A stretch of 64,000 nt of DNA from Bacillota bacterium. GTDB taxonomy: Bacteria; Bacillota; Clostridia; Oscillospirales; Acutalibacteraceae. Each line of letters begins with the position of its first letter. Position 1 is the first letter of the stretch. The notes beneath the pieces were generated by a model. It was not told where the DNA came from, made no database searches, and saw only the letters and a list, made by a program, of their open reading frames with translations. Below are positions 1 to 8,178 of the stretch, one piece after another. The DNA lies in contig JAEZGM010000002.1 of the NCBI GenBank assembly GCA_023416955.1, positions 62,001 through 126,000 of the forward strand. The letters are read 5' to 3'. The translations under genes and the position numbers were made by a program.

Positions 1-365
1 CTTACTGGCTGTGTGCACAGGAATTTTGGCGTATTCAGTATATACCGCATGATTTTGCGTTTCCGTAACAATATCACATATGTAAAAATGAATTCTGAAA
101 ATCGTGCAAAAAAACAGCAGAGACTCTAAAAAGAGCCTCTGCCTTTTCCAAGCGAGTATTTAATTATTCCGATGTGAGAAATAAATTGCCCAACTTAACC
201 ATCCCCCAATTCCTATTGTAACTGGTTTATGACAGTCTCATTTCACTTTAAATTCCTCATCATGCAATTAAAACTTATGCTTGTTTTAATTGGGATACAA
301 ATTCATGTATCCTGTCATTATTATGAGCAAAATGTGCGGCGCTATACCATTAAAATTCAGGGATA
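1..365. other. non-coding stretch before the first gene
   Basis: No reading frame here has a credible ribosome site or a recognisable product. The only clear structure is a terminator hairpin near position 130 (listed separately). The rest is AT-rich and probably the 3' side of a gene lying left of the window. Confidence 0.5.
117..146 (+). terminator. rho-independent terminator
   Basis: The arms GCAGAGACTC and GAGCCTCTGC (one mismatch) enclose TAAAAA and are followed by CTTTT. It probably ends a gene to the left of the window. Confidence 0.6.
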
Positions 366-1229
366 TCATTCCAATTTTTTTAATTGCTTTCCCTGCGCAA
401 TTCTGCAGGCTTCTATGACATCGTCCAGCGTGTCCGCCGAGATTAAAAAGCGGCCCTTGTGGCAGAAGGTCAGCGTTTTCACTCCGGACAGCGTCTGCAA
501 CTCCTCTGCTGTTTTGCCCGCCCAATCTTCAGGAAAATTGCACTTTACTTCTGCGGTATCGAAGTCCGACGGAATCACCTGTGCGCTGTATCCTCCCCGT
601 TGAGAGGGATAAACCACAAATTCGGCGTCCGAGGGAATCAGCACCATTTTCCACGGGGCGAATCTCGGCAGCTGCACAATACGATCCTTTTCTTCGGCAA
701 GAGCAGCCTCAACAAGTGATTTTGCCTTTTGTGTGCTCGCAATACCCTCGATCCTCTTTTTCAAAATGAGTACCGCAAGGTTTACCGCTTCCGCGAAGCA
801 TGTGTCCGCCGGGCGGTCGGAATCCCAAGTGGGGTTGAAGGCACCGATTACGCCGGCAAGCTGGTTTCCGCAGCCGGTGTTGTCGTCCTCGTCCAGCGGC
901 TGAATAAAGTGTTCGTCAAAGCGCGCCGCTTCCTTTTCCGCATCCTCCGGCGTACAGACTTCACCGAGCAGGTGCGTGCCGAATTCGCGCCACAGTAACC
1001 CGAATGCCGCGTACGGCACGCCGTTTCCGCGTATTTCGGAATCCTCCTGATGATGGTCGAATTTGCCGCGGCCGATGTCGAAGACAATGCCGTCAAAATC
1101 CGGCGGTACCTCAAAGGCGCGCTCAATTTGAATATTGGGGTTCATAATTTTTAAAAGCGCAGTGGAAAACACGTCGTCCGCGTGGAACTTTCCGCCGTGC
1201 GTCAGTCCTTGATCGGGAATCGCAGTCAT
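366..1229 (-). CDS. MYG1/UPF0160-family metal-dependent hydrolase
   Basis: The 287-residue protein belongs to the MYG1 (UPF0160) family, related to DHH phosphoesterases. The family hallmark THGGKFHADDVFS is at residues 10-22, followed by VFDIGRGKFDHHQ near residue 50. These His/Asp clusters are the expected metal ligands. Eukaryotic MYG1 has been described as a 3'-5' RNA exonuclease; the bacterial role is not settled. Length is normal for a bacterial member. The ribosome site (AGATGAGA) is weak but the N-terminus aligns with the family. It sits alone, downstream of an ABC exporter operon that ends in its own terminator, so it is probably transcribed separately. Confidence 0.85.
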   Translation of the reverse strand: MTAIPDQGLTHGGKFHADDVFSTALLKIMNPNIQIERAFEVPPDFDGIVFDIGRGKFDHHQEDSEIRGNGVPYAAFGLLWREFGTHLLGEVCTPEDAEKEAARFDEHFIQPLDEDDNTGCGNQLAGVIGAFNPTWDSDRPADTCFAEAVNLAVLILKKRIEGIASTQKAKSLVEAALAEEKDRIVQLPRFAPWKMVLIPSDAEFVVYPSQRGGYSAQVIPSDFDTAEVKCNFPEDWAGKTAEELQTLSGVKTLTFCHKGRFLISADTLDDVIEACRIAQGKQLKKLE

Positions 1230-1352
1230 CGTAATCTCATCTTTTCTAAACTGAATTTCACTTTATCCTTTCCCGGAAACGTGAATGTTTATCCGGAAAA
1301 GCAAAAGTGTTTTTACTATACCATGCCCGCCACACAATATCAATATAAAAGC

Positions 1353-1386
1353 CCGGCGGAGCAGCCGAATCTTGATGCTCCACCGG
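1353..1386 (-). terminator. terminator of the ABC exporter operon
   Basis: Read on the minus strand, CCGGTGGAGCA pairs with TGCTCCGCCGG (one wobble) around a short loop and is followed by a TTTTATATT tract, just after the stop of the second exporter subunit. Confidence 0.65.
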
Positions 1387-1410
1387 ACTGTTAAAATTTA
1401 TATATTTGAA

Positions 1411-3216
1411 TTAAAACGCGTGAGCACGTGTCAGGTCGAGCTGCCGCGCACCGTCGTACTGCGACATATACAGCTTGTAGTACAGTCCCTTTTGTTTCAT
1501 CAGCTCCTCGTGTGTGCCGCTTTCCATGATGCGCCCGTCGTCAATATACATGATGCGGGTGCAGCTTTTGATGGTGGAAAGGCGGTGCGCAATAATGAAC
1601 GAGGTGCGTCCCTTCAGCAGCGTGTTGATGCCCTGCTGAACCAATTGTTCGGTTGCCGTGTCGATAGAGGAAGTAGCCTCGTCAAGCACCAGAATTTTCG
1701 GGTCGGCAAGCAGGGTGCGCGCAAAAGCAATCAGCTGCTTCTGGCCCTGCGACAGTCCGCCGCCGCGCTCCTTTACGACTGTATGGTAGCCGTCGCGCAT
1801 TTTCTGAATAAATTCGTCGGCGTGAAGCGCCTTTGCGGCGCGGATTACCTCTTCGTCGGTCGAGCCGGGGGTGCCGTAACGGATATTGTCGGCAATGGTG
1901 CCGGAAAAAATGAAGCTGTCCTGCAGCATGATGCCCATTTGACCGCGCAGGGAATGCAGCGTAACGTCCATGACGCTGTGCCCGTCAATCTGTACCGCGC
2001 CCTGCTCAATGTTGTAAAAACGGCTGATCAGGTTTACAATTGTGGTCTTGCCCGCGCCGGTCGGGCCGACAAAGGCTATACTTTCACCCGGATTTGCCAT
2101 GAAGTTGATGTCCTTTAAAACCAGCTGGCCGGGTTCGTAACCGAAGCTGACATGGTCAAACTCCACAGTTCCCTGTACGGGGGGAAGCGCATAGGCGTTC
2201 GGCGCGTCTTCAATGACTGCGGGTTCGTTCATTGTTTCAAAAATGCGTTCCAAATAAGAAACGGCATTGATAAAGTTGTTGTAAATATTTGCGAGGTTGA
2301 TGACCGGCTGCCAGAAACGTGACGCGTAGGTGCCCATGGCAAGCAGCACGCCGAACGAGGCCATTGGATTCATCCAATATGCACCCACGATATAAACCAC
2401 CGAAAAGACAATCTGGGAAACGGTTTCCGTTGTGTACCAGACCGTATTGGAAACATAGATCGCGTCCATCCAGGTGTTGCGCCGTTCCACCAGCAGCCGG
2501 TTCAGAATGCCCATATTCGAATTCTGCCGGTCAAAGGACTGCGTAACCTTTGCGCCTTCAATGGATTCCTGCACAAATGCGTTCACATTGGAGTTTTTGT
2601 TGGAAACGTCCTGCCACGCCTTACGCTGCTTCGGCTTAATCAGCCAGATAAACAGGACGACGACCGGCATTCCCGCCACGGTAACCGCGGCGAGCGGCAC
2701 GCTGACCTGAAACATAAAGATTACAATAAAAATAATATTGATAATTTCAATGATAAAGTTCAGAATTCCGTTGCTGAGCGCATCCGACACAGAGTTGACG
2801 TAATGCACCACACGCACCAGAATTTTTCCGTGCGGACGGTTGTCATAGTACGAAAAGGGAAGCTCCTGCAGATGGTCGAACAAGTCCTTGCGGATGTCGT
2901 GTACGATATTCTGGCCGACTTTCGCAATAATTACGGTACGGATGGAGTTAAACCCGATATTGACGATGATGGTCAGCGCCAGCAGAACGCTCAGCCGAAT
3001 CAGGTAAGGAATGTCCTTTTGGGGAATCGCCACATCCATTGCCTTTTGAACCAGCATAGGGCCGGTCAGACCCACCACACTGCCGATCGCGCTGAGCACG
3101 AGCGCCCAGATCATGCCGGTTTTGTAGCGCCCCACATACACCATGCACCGCTTCAGGTTTTCAAAATCAAATGGGGATTCCAAATCCTCATCTACATCGA
3201 ATCGGTTACGCGCCAA
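1411..3216 (-). CDS. ABC exporter half-transporter, subunit B (ATPase-permease)
   Basis: About 601 residues: an N-terminal six-helix exporter domain (about residues 30-310) fused to an ATPase domain with Walker A GPTGAGKTT, a non-standard signature LSQGQ, and an intact Walker B with catalytic glutamate (LVLDEATSSID). Together with its upstream neighbour it forms a heterodimeric exporter of the LmrCD/BmrCD/TM287-288 type; substrate unknown (drug, lipid or peptide). The longest frame begins at a GTG at 3225, but the GAAGGGG ribosome site touches that codon. A TTG at 3216 has normal spacing and is preferred, overlapping the upstream stop by about 11 bases, which implies translational coupling. 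Confidence 0.9.
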   Translation of the reverse strand: MARNRFDVDEDLESPFDFENLKRCMVYVGRYKTGMIWALVLSAIGSVVGLTGPMLVQKAMDVAIPQKDIPYLIRLSVLLALTIIVNIGFNSIRTVIIAKVGQNIVHDIRKDLFDHLQELPFSYYDNRPHGKILVRVVHYVNSVSDALSNGILNFIIEIINIIFIVIFMFQVSVPLAAVTVAGMPVVVLFIWLIKPKQRKAWQDVSNKNSNVNAFVQESIEGAKVTQSFDRQNSNMGILNRLLVERRNTWMDAIYVSNTVWYTTETVSQIVFSVVYIVGAYWMNPMASFGVLLAMGTYASRFWQPVINLANIYNNFINAVSYLERIFETMNEPAVIEDAPNAYALPPVQGTVEFDHVSFGYEPGQLVLKDINFMANPGESIAFVGPTGAGKTTIVNLISRFYNIEQGAVQIDGHSVMDVTLHSLRGQMGIMLQDSFIFSGTIADNIRYGTPGSTDEEVIRAAKALHADEFIQKMRDGYHTVVKERGGGLSQGQKQLIAFARTLLADPKILVLDEATSSIDTATEQLVQQGINTLLKGRTSFIIAHRLSTIKSCTRIMYIDDGRIMESGTHEELMKQKGLYYKLYMSQYDGARQLDLTRAHAF

Positions 3217-4954
3217 CAGAGGCACCCCCTTCGTCCACGCTGTTCTGCAGCGCCCAGATATGGTAATAATAGCCGCGATTGCGCAGCAGCTCTTCGTGTG
3301 TGCCCTGTTCCTTGATCCCGCCGTTATCCATTACGATAATCAGGTCGGCGTCCTGAACAGAGGACACACGCTGTGCGATCACAATTTTTGTGCAGGCAAA
3401 ATCGAGGCGGCGCAGCTGCCCCTGTATGTACTGTTCCGTTTCCATATCCACCGCGGAAGTGGTATCGTCCAGAATCAAAACGGACGGTTTTACCGCCAGC
3501 GCGCGCGCCAGGGAAATACGCTGCTTCTGCCCGCCGGAAAGCCCGACCCCGCGTTCGCCGATCAGCGTATCATACCCTTCCGACATGCGGTTTATAAATC
3601 CGTTGGCGTCGGCCATTACGGCAAATTTCTGCGCTTCTTCCAACGAGATGCCGTCGCCGGAGTACGCAATGTTCCCCTCCACCGTATCAGAGTACAGGAA
3701 CACCTCCTGCATTGCCAGTCCGATGGAACGGCGCAGGGAAGAGAGCGTGTAATCCTCTACGTTCTTGCCGTCCAGCAGAACCTCACCGGAAGTCGGCTCA
3801 TAAAAACGCGGAATCATGCTGACCAGTGTGGTTTTTCCGCTGCCGGTCGTACCCATAATGCCCAGCGTTTTTCCGGCGCCGATGTGGAAGCTGACATGGT
3901 CAAGCAATACATTGCCGTTCACCTTGAACGAAACATCGTTGAACTCCACATCGCCTTCCGGGCGATTTTCGGGGGGCAGCGCCCTGCTTCGATCCACAAT
4001 GGTAGGCTGCGCATAGAAAATTTCGATAATCATTTCACAGGAAGCAAAAAAGCGCTGAATGTCGTTAATCAGCATGCCAAGGTTGCGCAGCGGATTGGCA
4101 AGCGCCCAGGTCAGGGAAGAGAACGCCAGCATTTCACCGGCGGTCAGCTTGCCGTTAATCATGAAAATTCCGCCGACCAGAAGTGTAATAATGGTGAGCG
4201 ACTGCGAAAGCAGGTCGATAAACGGCTGAAATTTAACGCCGACATAAGTCGTCTTCAGGTTCATATCGCGGTACTGCTCATTTTTTTCTTCAAATTTCTG
4301 CTTTTCAAATTCCTCTGCGGCAAAAGCCTTCACCACGCGGTTTCCGGCGATGTTTTCCTGTGCCACTGTATTGAGGTCGGAGAGCTTTTCACGCAGTCTG
4401 ACATACATGGGGTTGATAATTTTGGAAAACATGCGCGTAATGAGCAGGATAAACGGCGTGATCGCCGCGAGGCAAAGGGTAAATTGTACATTAACGGACA
4501 GTAAATAACCGATGGTGACTGCAAAAATCACGACGGAATCCACAATGTTATAGGAAATCCAGGCCGTGGAGTGACGAATGAGGTCAAGGTCGTTCGTCAT
4601 TCGGGTCATCAAATCACCGGTACGGATTTTTCCGTAAAAAATGTAATCCTGATTTTGAATTACGTCGAACAGACGGCGGCGAACGTCGTCCAGCATACAC
4701 TGGCTGTTGGTTTCCAAACACACAACCATAACGTAGCGCAGTGTAAGACGGATAATCTGCACCGCCATCATAGCGCCCAGTACGGGCAGCAGTTTCGCCG
4801 TGTTTTTGGGGGTAATGACTTCATCAATCAACTTTTGTGAAAGCATCGGATTGATGATCAGCATGGAAGAGGTAACGGCGGAAAGAATCATTCCCACGAT
4901 AAACAGGTGGCGTTTCTCACCCATATACTTCCATAGCCATTTTAGTTTAAACAT
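3206..4954 (-). CDS. ABC exporter half-transporter, subunit A (ATPase-permease)
   Basis: About 582 residues with an exporter membrane domain (about 20-300) and an ATPase domain: Walker A GTTGSGKTT, canonical signature LSGGQKQR, but Walker B reads LILDDTTSAVD, with Asp in place of the catalytic Glu. Its partner has the good Glu and a poor signature, so the dimer should have one active and one degenerate ATP site, as in known heterodimeric exporters. The ATG at 4954 has GGGAG six bases upstream; a TTG at 4966 is possible. It is first in a two-gene operon divergent from an AraC-type regulator that may control it. Confidence 0.9.
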   Translation of the reverse strand: MFKLKWLWKYMGEKRHLFIVGMILSAVTSSMLIINPMLSQKLIDEVITPKNTAKLLPVLGAMMAVQIIRLTLRYVMVVCLETNSQCMLDDVRRRLFDVIQNQDYIFYGKIRTGDLMTRMTNDLDLIRHSTAWISYNIVDSVVIFAVTIGYLLSVNVQFTLCLAAITPFILLITRMFSKIINPMYVRLREKLSDLNTVAQENIAGNRVVKAFAAEEFEKQKFEEKNEQYRDMNLKTTYVGVKFQPFIDLLSQSLTIITLLVGGIFMINGKLTAGEMLAFSSLTWALANPLRNLGMLINDIQRFFASCEMIIEIFYAQPTIVDRSRALPPENRPEGDVEFNDVSFKVNGNVLLDHVSFHIGAGKTLGIMGTTGSGKTTLVSMIPRFYEPTSGEVLLDGKNVEDYTLSSLRRSIGLAMQEVFLYSDTVEGNIAYSGDGISLEEAQKFAVMADANGFINRMSEGYDTLIGERGVGLSGGQKQRISLARALAVKPSVLILDDTTSAVDMETEQYIQGQLRRLDFACTKIVIAQRVSSVQDADLIIVMDNGGIKEQGTHEELLRNRGYYYHIWALQNSVDEGGASVGA

Positions 4955-5059
4955 ATTGTCTCCCAATCATATCACCTGATTTCTGTACAGTCTGTGCCGC
5001 GCTGTTTGACCGCCGTCTGTACAACCACCGAAACGGATTAAATTGCAGGCCGGAATCCC

Positions 5060-5088
5060 TTGCGTTTTGCACATGAATGGATTATAGT
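5060..5088 (+). promoter_or_regulatory. promoter of the AraC-type regulator
   Basis: TTGCGT and TATAGT are separated by 17 bases. The -10 lies inside the longest possible upstream extension of the regulator frame, which argues that translation starts further downstream at 5161. Confidence 0.5.
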
Positions 5089-5160
5089 AAATTTACCATT
5101 GCATTTCGTGTCATTCTTTTGGCACTTGGTGTCAAAGATTGCTCAATCGGAGGATTTTAC

Positions 5161-6021
5161 TTGATTGAATTTTACGAGTCCTATCGTGACAACTTACAAT
5201 ACCCCACTTTTTGGCGTGTTTCAAATTTTGGATTTGATCCGCATTTTCACAGCAGTATCGAACTTTTTTATGTAACCCGCGGAGAGGTGCGCGCCTTTGC
5301 GGACGGCGAATCGTTCGGCATTTGTGAAGGGGAATTGATGGCACTGTCCAGTTGTGCCATTCATGGCTATCTTTACAGCGGGGCAGCAGAGGGGGTTATG
5401 CTGATCATACCGCTCGATTTTATATCGGCAATGAACCCGGTTCTTTCCAGTCGAAAATTTGCCAGCCGGATCTGCCGGGATGCAGCGGTGAATGACGAAA
5501 TCCGCCACTGTTTCGAACAGCTTCTCAGGGTTCGGGAATGTACGCCGACTACGGTTAATATTGTCAGAGGGTACGTTTATACGATCCTTGGCCTTTTAGT
5601 CGACGCGGTTGGGCTAAAGGACGCGGAAAAGGAAGACCGTTCCCCTCCGCAGGAAATTCTGACTTATCTTCAAAATCATTACCTTTCCCCAGTGACACTG
5701 GATATAATTTCGCGTGATTTCGGCTACAGCAAATTCCGCTTTTCCCATTTATTCAGTTCTTATTTTCAATGCAGCATCACCGAATACGTGAATTCACTGC
5801 GCGCCCGCCACGCGGCCAATATGCTAACGCAAACGGAAACCCCCCTCATTGATGTGGCGATGGTCTCAGGGTTTGAGAGCATGCGCACATTTTACCGTGT
5901 ATTTAAGATCTGTTTCGGCATGACGCCGTCGCAGTACCGCAACGCCTGCCTGACCGGAAGCCGAAGTGCCGCCGACCTGCATTTTGCGGGCTCTGAAAGC
6001 CGGAAAAGGTTGGAGGAATAA
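5161..6021 (+). CDS. AraC-family transcriptional regulator
   Basis: About 286 residues with an N-terminal cupin-like sensing domain (HFHSSIELFYVTRGE near the start, typical of sugar or small-molecule sensors) and a C-terminal pair of helix-turn-helix motifs ending in SGFESMRTFYRVFKICFGMTPSQYR. The frame is open from an ATG at 5077, but a TTG at 5161 has GGAGGA six bases upstream and a promoter lies between the two, so the TTG is chosen. It is divergent from the ABC exporter operon and is its most likely regulator. The ligand cannot be told from sequence. Confidence 0.88.
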   Translation: MIEFYESYRDNLQYPTFWRVSNFGFDPHFHSSIELFYVTRGEVRAFADGESFGICEGELMALSSCAIHGYLYSGAAEGVMLIIPLDFISAMNPVLSSRKFASRICRDAAVNDEIRHCFEQLLRVRECTPTTVNIVRGYVYTILGLLVDAVGLKDAEKEDRSPPQEILTYLQNHYLSPVTLDIISRDFGYSKFRFSHLFSSYFQCSITEYVNSLRARHAANMLTQTETPLIDVAMVSGFESMRTFYRVFKICFGMTPSQYRNACLTGSRSAADLHFAGSESRKRLEE

Positions 6022-6024
6022 ATA

Positions 6025-6070
6025 GAAGGAACCCTCGCGGCTGCCTTTCGGCGGATACGAGGGTTCCTTC
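6025..6070. terminator. bidirectional terminator between convergent genes
   Basis: A perfect 13-bp inverted repeat (GAAGGAACCCTCG and its complement, arms 6025-6037 and 6058-6070) lies between the convergent AraC regulator and secreted repeat protein genes. It can serve both. Confidence 0.65.
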
Positions 6071-6083
6071 ATGTTGTGAATTG

Positions 6084-7811
6084 TTATTTTATTGAAACGC
6101 TGCAAAGCCGTGTGACAACCGGGTGGATATCCCCCGGAATATTCACAAAAAAGGCCGCGCTTTTGCCGGAGATGTTTTTCGCTGTGATTTTGCAGTAATA
6201 ATCGTTTCCCACATGCTTTACAATTGAAGTGGTGAACAGCGCACTGTTGTCGGTGTAAAACTCAATCTGCGGGTTGGCGGTCGTTATTTTAAAAGTATAG
6301 CTGCCGCCCGGCGCGATGTTGAAATCAGAGGTCGTGTCCGACTTTACCGGAGGGTAGGAGCCCACAGCAACAGATGAGATCGGGTGAAGCTGCCCGTCAT
6401 ACAAAATGTTTACACCGGAGGTTCCGCCGATATTACCGGTTGCCGTAATTTTATAGTATTTGTCGTATCCGTCTGATCTTATTAGTTCGGTTGTAAAATT
6501 GCTAGTGAATGAGAGGTACAGCGTTGCATTGGTGATTTTATATGTGTAGCTTGTTCCCTTTGCAATCGTAACCGCAGTGGTCGTGTCGGATTTCGGCGCG
6601 GGCGCGGTGCTCGCGTGCGGGTCGGGAATCAGGACATAGCCCACATATACCGGATAAGGTATTTGGGTCTGATTCGGAAAATTCGCAATCAGGGCGCTGG
6701 AAGCCTGTGCATTTCCCTTGGCGGTTACTTTTACATAGAAGTAGCCGCCTTCCTTTTTGACCAAGGTAACGGCGAGTAAGTTCGGAAATTCTGCGGTAAA
6801 CGTCGGGTCTTTGCTCCCCGTTACCTTAATCTTATAGGTGTAGCTTTTTCCGCTGTCCAGCGTAATGGAACGCGGAGTATCGGAGGTCAGGCTCTGCATC
6901 CGCACGGATACGAGGAAGGAAGCGTATTCGCCGTTGGAGGTAACACGAATCAGCGCGTCACCCGGGAAAAGGGAAGTCACACTGAACAGGTACCCGCCCG
7001 CTACCTTGCCGGCGTACTTTGTCGTTACGGCACCGGAATTGGCGCTTACCGCGGGTACTGTCGCCGAAGACGTATACGCGATAAATTTATAAGTGGTTCC
7101 GACATCGCAGTTATATTGAGTGGTTGTGTCGAGCTTTAAATCTTTGTTGGCTCTGACGGTGACCTTGCAGAGGCGGTTCATAATGTCGCCGAAGCCGCCG
7201 ATATATAGCGTGGCGTTTTCGCCGACATTACCGAGCGCGTCAATTCGGAAAAAATAGTCGTTGCTTTTTGTCGGGGAATAATCCATAATCTGCGTGGCAA
7301 CGACGTTTTTGTTGTCGGATACAACAGAAGGTATTTTGGAGGACTGAGGGATATTATTGACAAAATGAACCTTCATTATATAGCTGCCATTTTTCGGAAT
7401 GGAAAAATCCTGCGTGGTGTCGGAGGATATGGTATAGGGAGCATTCCCCTCCACGATGATGTCGGATGTCATTGTTGAGCCGTCGGAGGCTGTAACCGTT
7501 ACGGTTGATTTGCCGTTTTTATAGCCGGACGCATAAACGATGTATTTATAGGGGTCGTCCGTCTTTTCAATTTCCGTTCCGACAACTGTTGGATCACTGG
7601 AAGCAGTGCTGACAAGCGTGACATTTTCTTTCGTCATGGTAAAGAAGAATGGATATCGCTGCCACAATGTTATTCTGGATGAAGCATTCTGAAAATTGCT
7701 GGATTGAAATGAATCTGTAACTGAATCCGCAAATGCGGCGGTGATACCCTGACTGCCTAATAGCATAGCCATGGTCATAACTATACTGATGATCTGCTTT
7801 ATTCTCTTCAT
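6084..7811 (-). CDS. secreted protein with five Ig-like-sized repeats
   Basis: A 575-residue protein with a clear signal peptide (about residues 1-29, ending in ITAAFADS). The mature part holds five repeats of 80-100 residues, each opening with a version of SDTTxxFxIxxGxSYTFKIT, at about residues 130, 227, 310, 408 and 491, and each closing with YYxKITAxGNxG-like text. The predicted strands and length suggest stacked Ig-like beta-sandwich modules. There is no LPXTG sorting signal, S-layer domain or catalytic motif, so it is probably released or loosely wall-bound. RBS AAGAGG precedes the ATG. Function unknown; an extracellular binding or structural role is only a guess. Confidence 0.75.
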   Translation of the reverse strand: MKRIKQIISIVMTMAMLLGSQGITAAFADSVTDSFQSSNFQNASSRITLWQRYPFFFTMTKENVTLVSTASSDPTVVGTEIEKTDDPYKYIVYASGYKNGKSTVTVTASDGSTMTSDIIVEGNAPYTISSDTTQDFSIPKNGSYIMKVHFVNNIPQSSKIPSVVSDNKNVVATQIMDYSPTKSNDYFFRIDALGNVGENATLYIGGFGDIMNRLCKVTVRANKDLKLDTTTQYNCDVGTTYKFIAYTSSATVPAVSANSGAVTTKYAGKVAGGYLFSVTSLFPGDALIRVTSNGEYASFLVSVRMQSLTSDTPRSITLDSGKSYTYKIKVTGSKDPTFTAEFPNLLAVTLVKKEGGYFYVKVTAKGNAQASSALIANFPNQTQIPYPVYVGYVLIPDPHASTAPAPKSDTTTAVTIAKGTSYTYKITNATLYLSFTSNFTTELIRSDGYDKYYKITATGNIGGTSGVNILYDGQLHPISSVAVGSYPPVKSDTTSDFNIAPGGSYTFKITTANPQIEFYTDNSALFTTSIVKHVGNDYYCKITAKNISGKSAAFFVNIPGDIHPVVTRLCSVSIK

Positions 7812-8178
7812 AAAATACCTCTTTTAATGCTGTAATCGTTTCGGAATTCCTGTAACATTCTACCATAAAATATTTCATGCACAAGAGAATTTGAAAAAAT
7901 TCTGGATGGTAACTATTACCGGGAAAAGGGAAAGCAATAAATGACGGTCTGTTAAGGTAAAATTATGATAAGGTACAAAAGATTTAATAGCGAATTCGTT
8001 TCAGAAGAAAGAGAATTCTGCTGTTAAATTCAACTGGCAGAGAGGATTCGGATTAAATCTATCGCATAGGAGAAACTATAGACATATTATTCTTTGAAAG
8101 CTGCCGGCAGCCATGTGACTGCCGGCAGTTCCGGTCATGAAATCTGCGGATTGGCTCTAACAAGTAAAGCCAATTCAA
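7812..8178. other. intergenic stretch without genes
   Basis: AT-rich, holding the promoter side of the secreted repeat protein and the 3' end of the chemoreceptor unit. The only distinct structure is the hairpin at 8101-8128. Confidence 0.5.
8101..8128 (-). terminator. hairpin downstream of the chemoreceptor gene
   Basis: The 10-base word CTGCCGGCAG occurs twice, 8 bases apart, and is nearly self-complementary, so a strong stem forms. No long T-tract follows on the minus strand; the terminator role is inferred from position. Confidence 0.4.
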
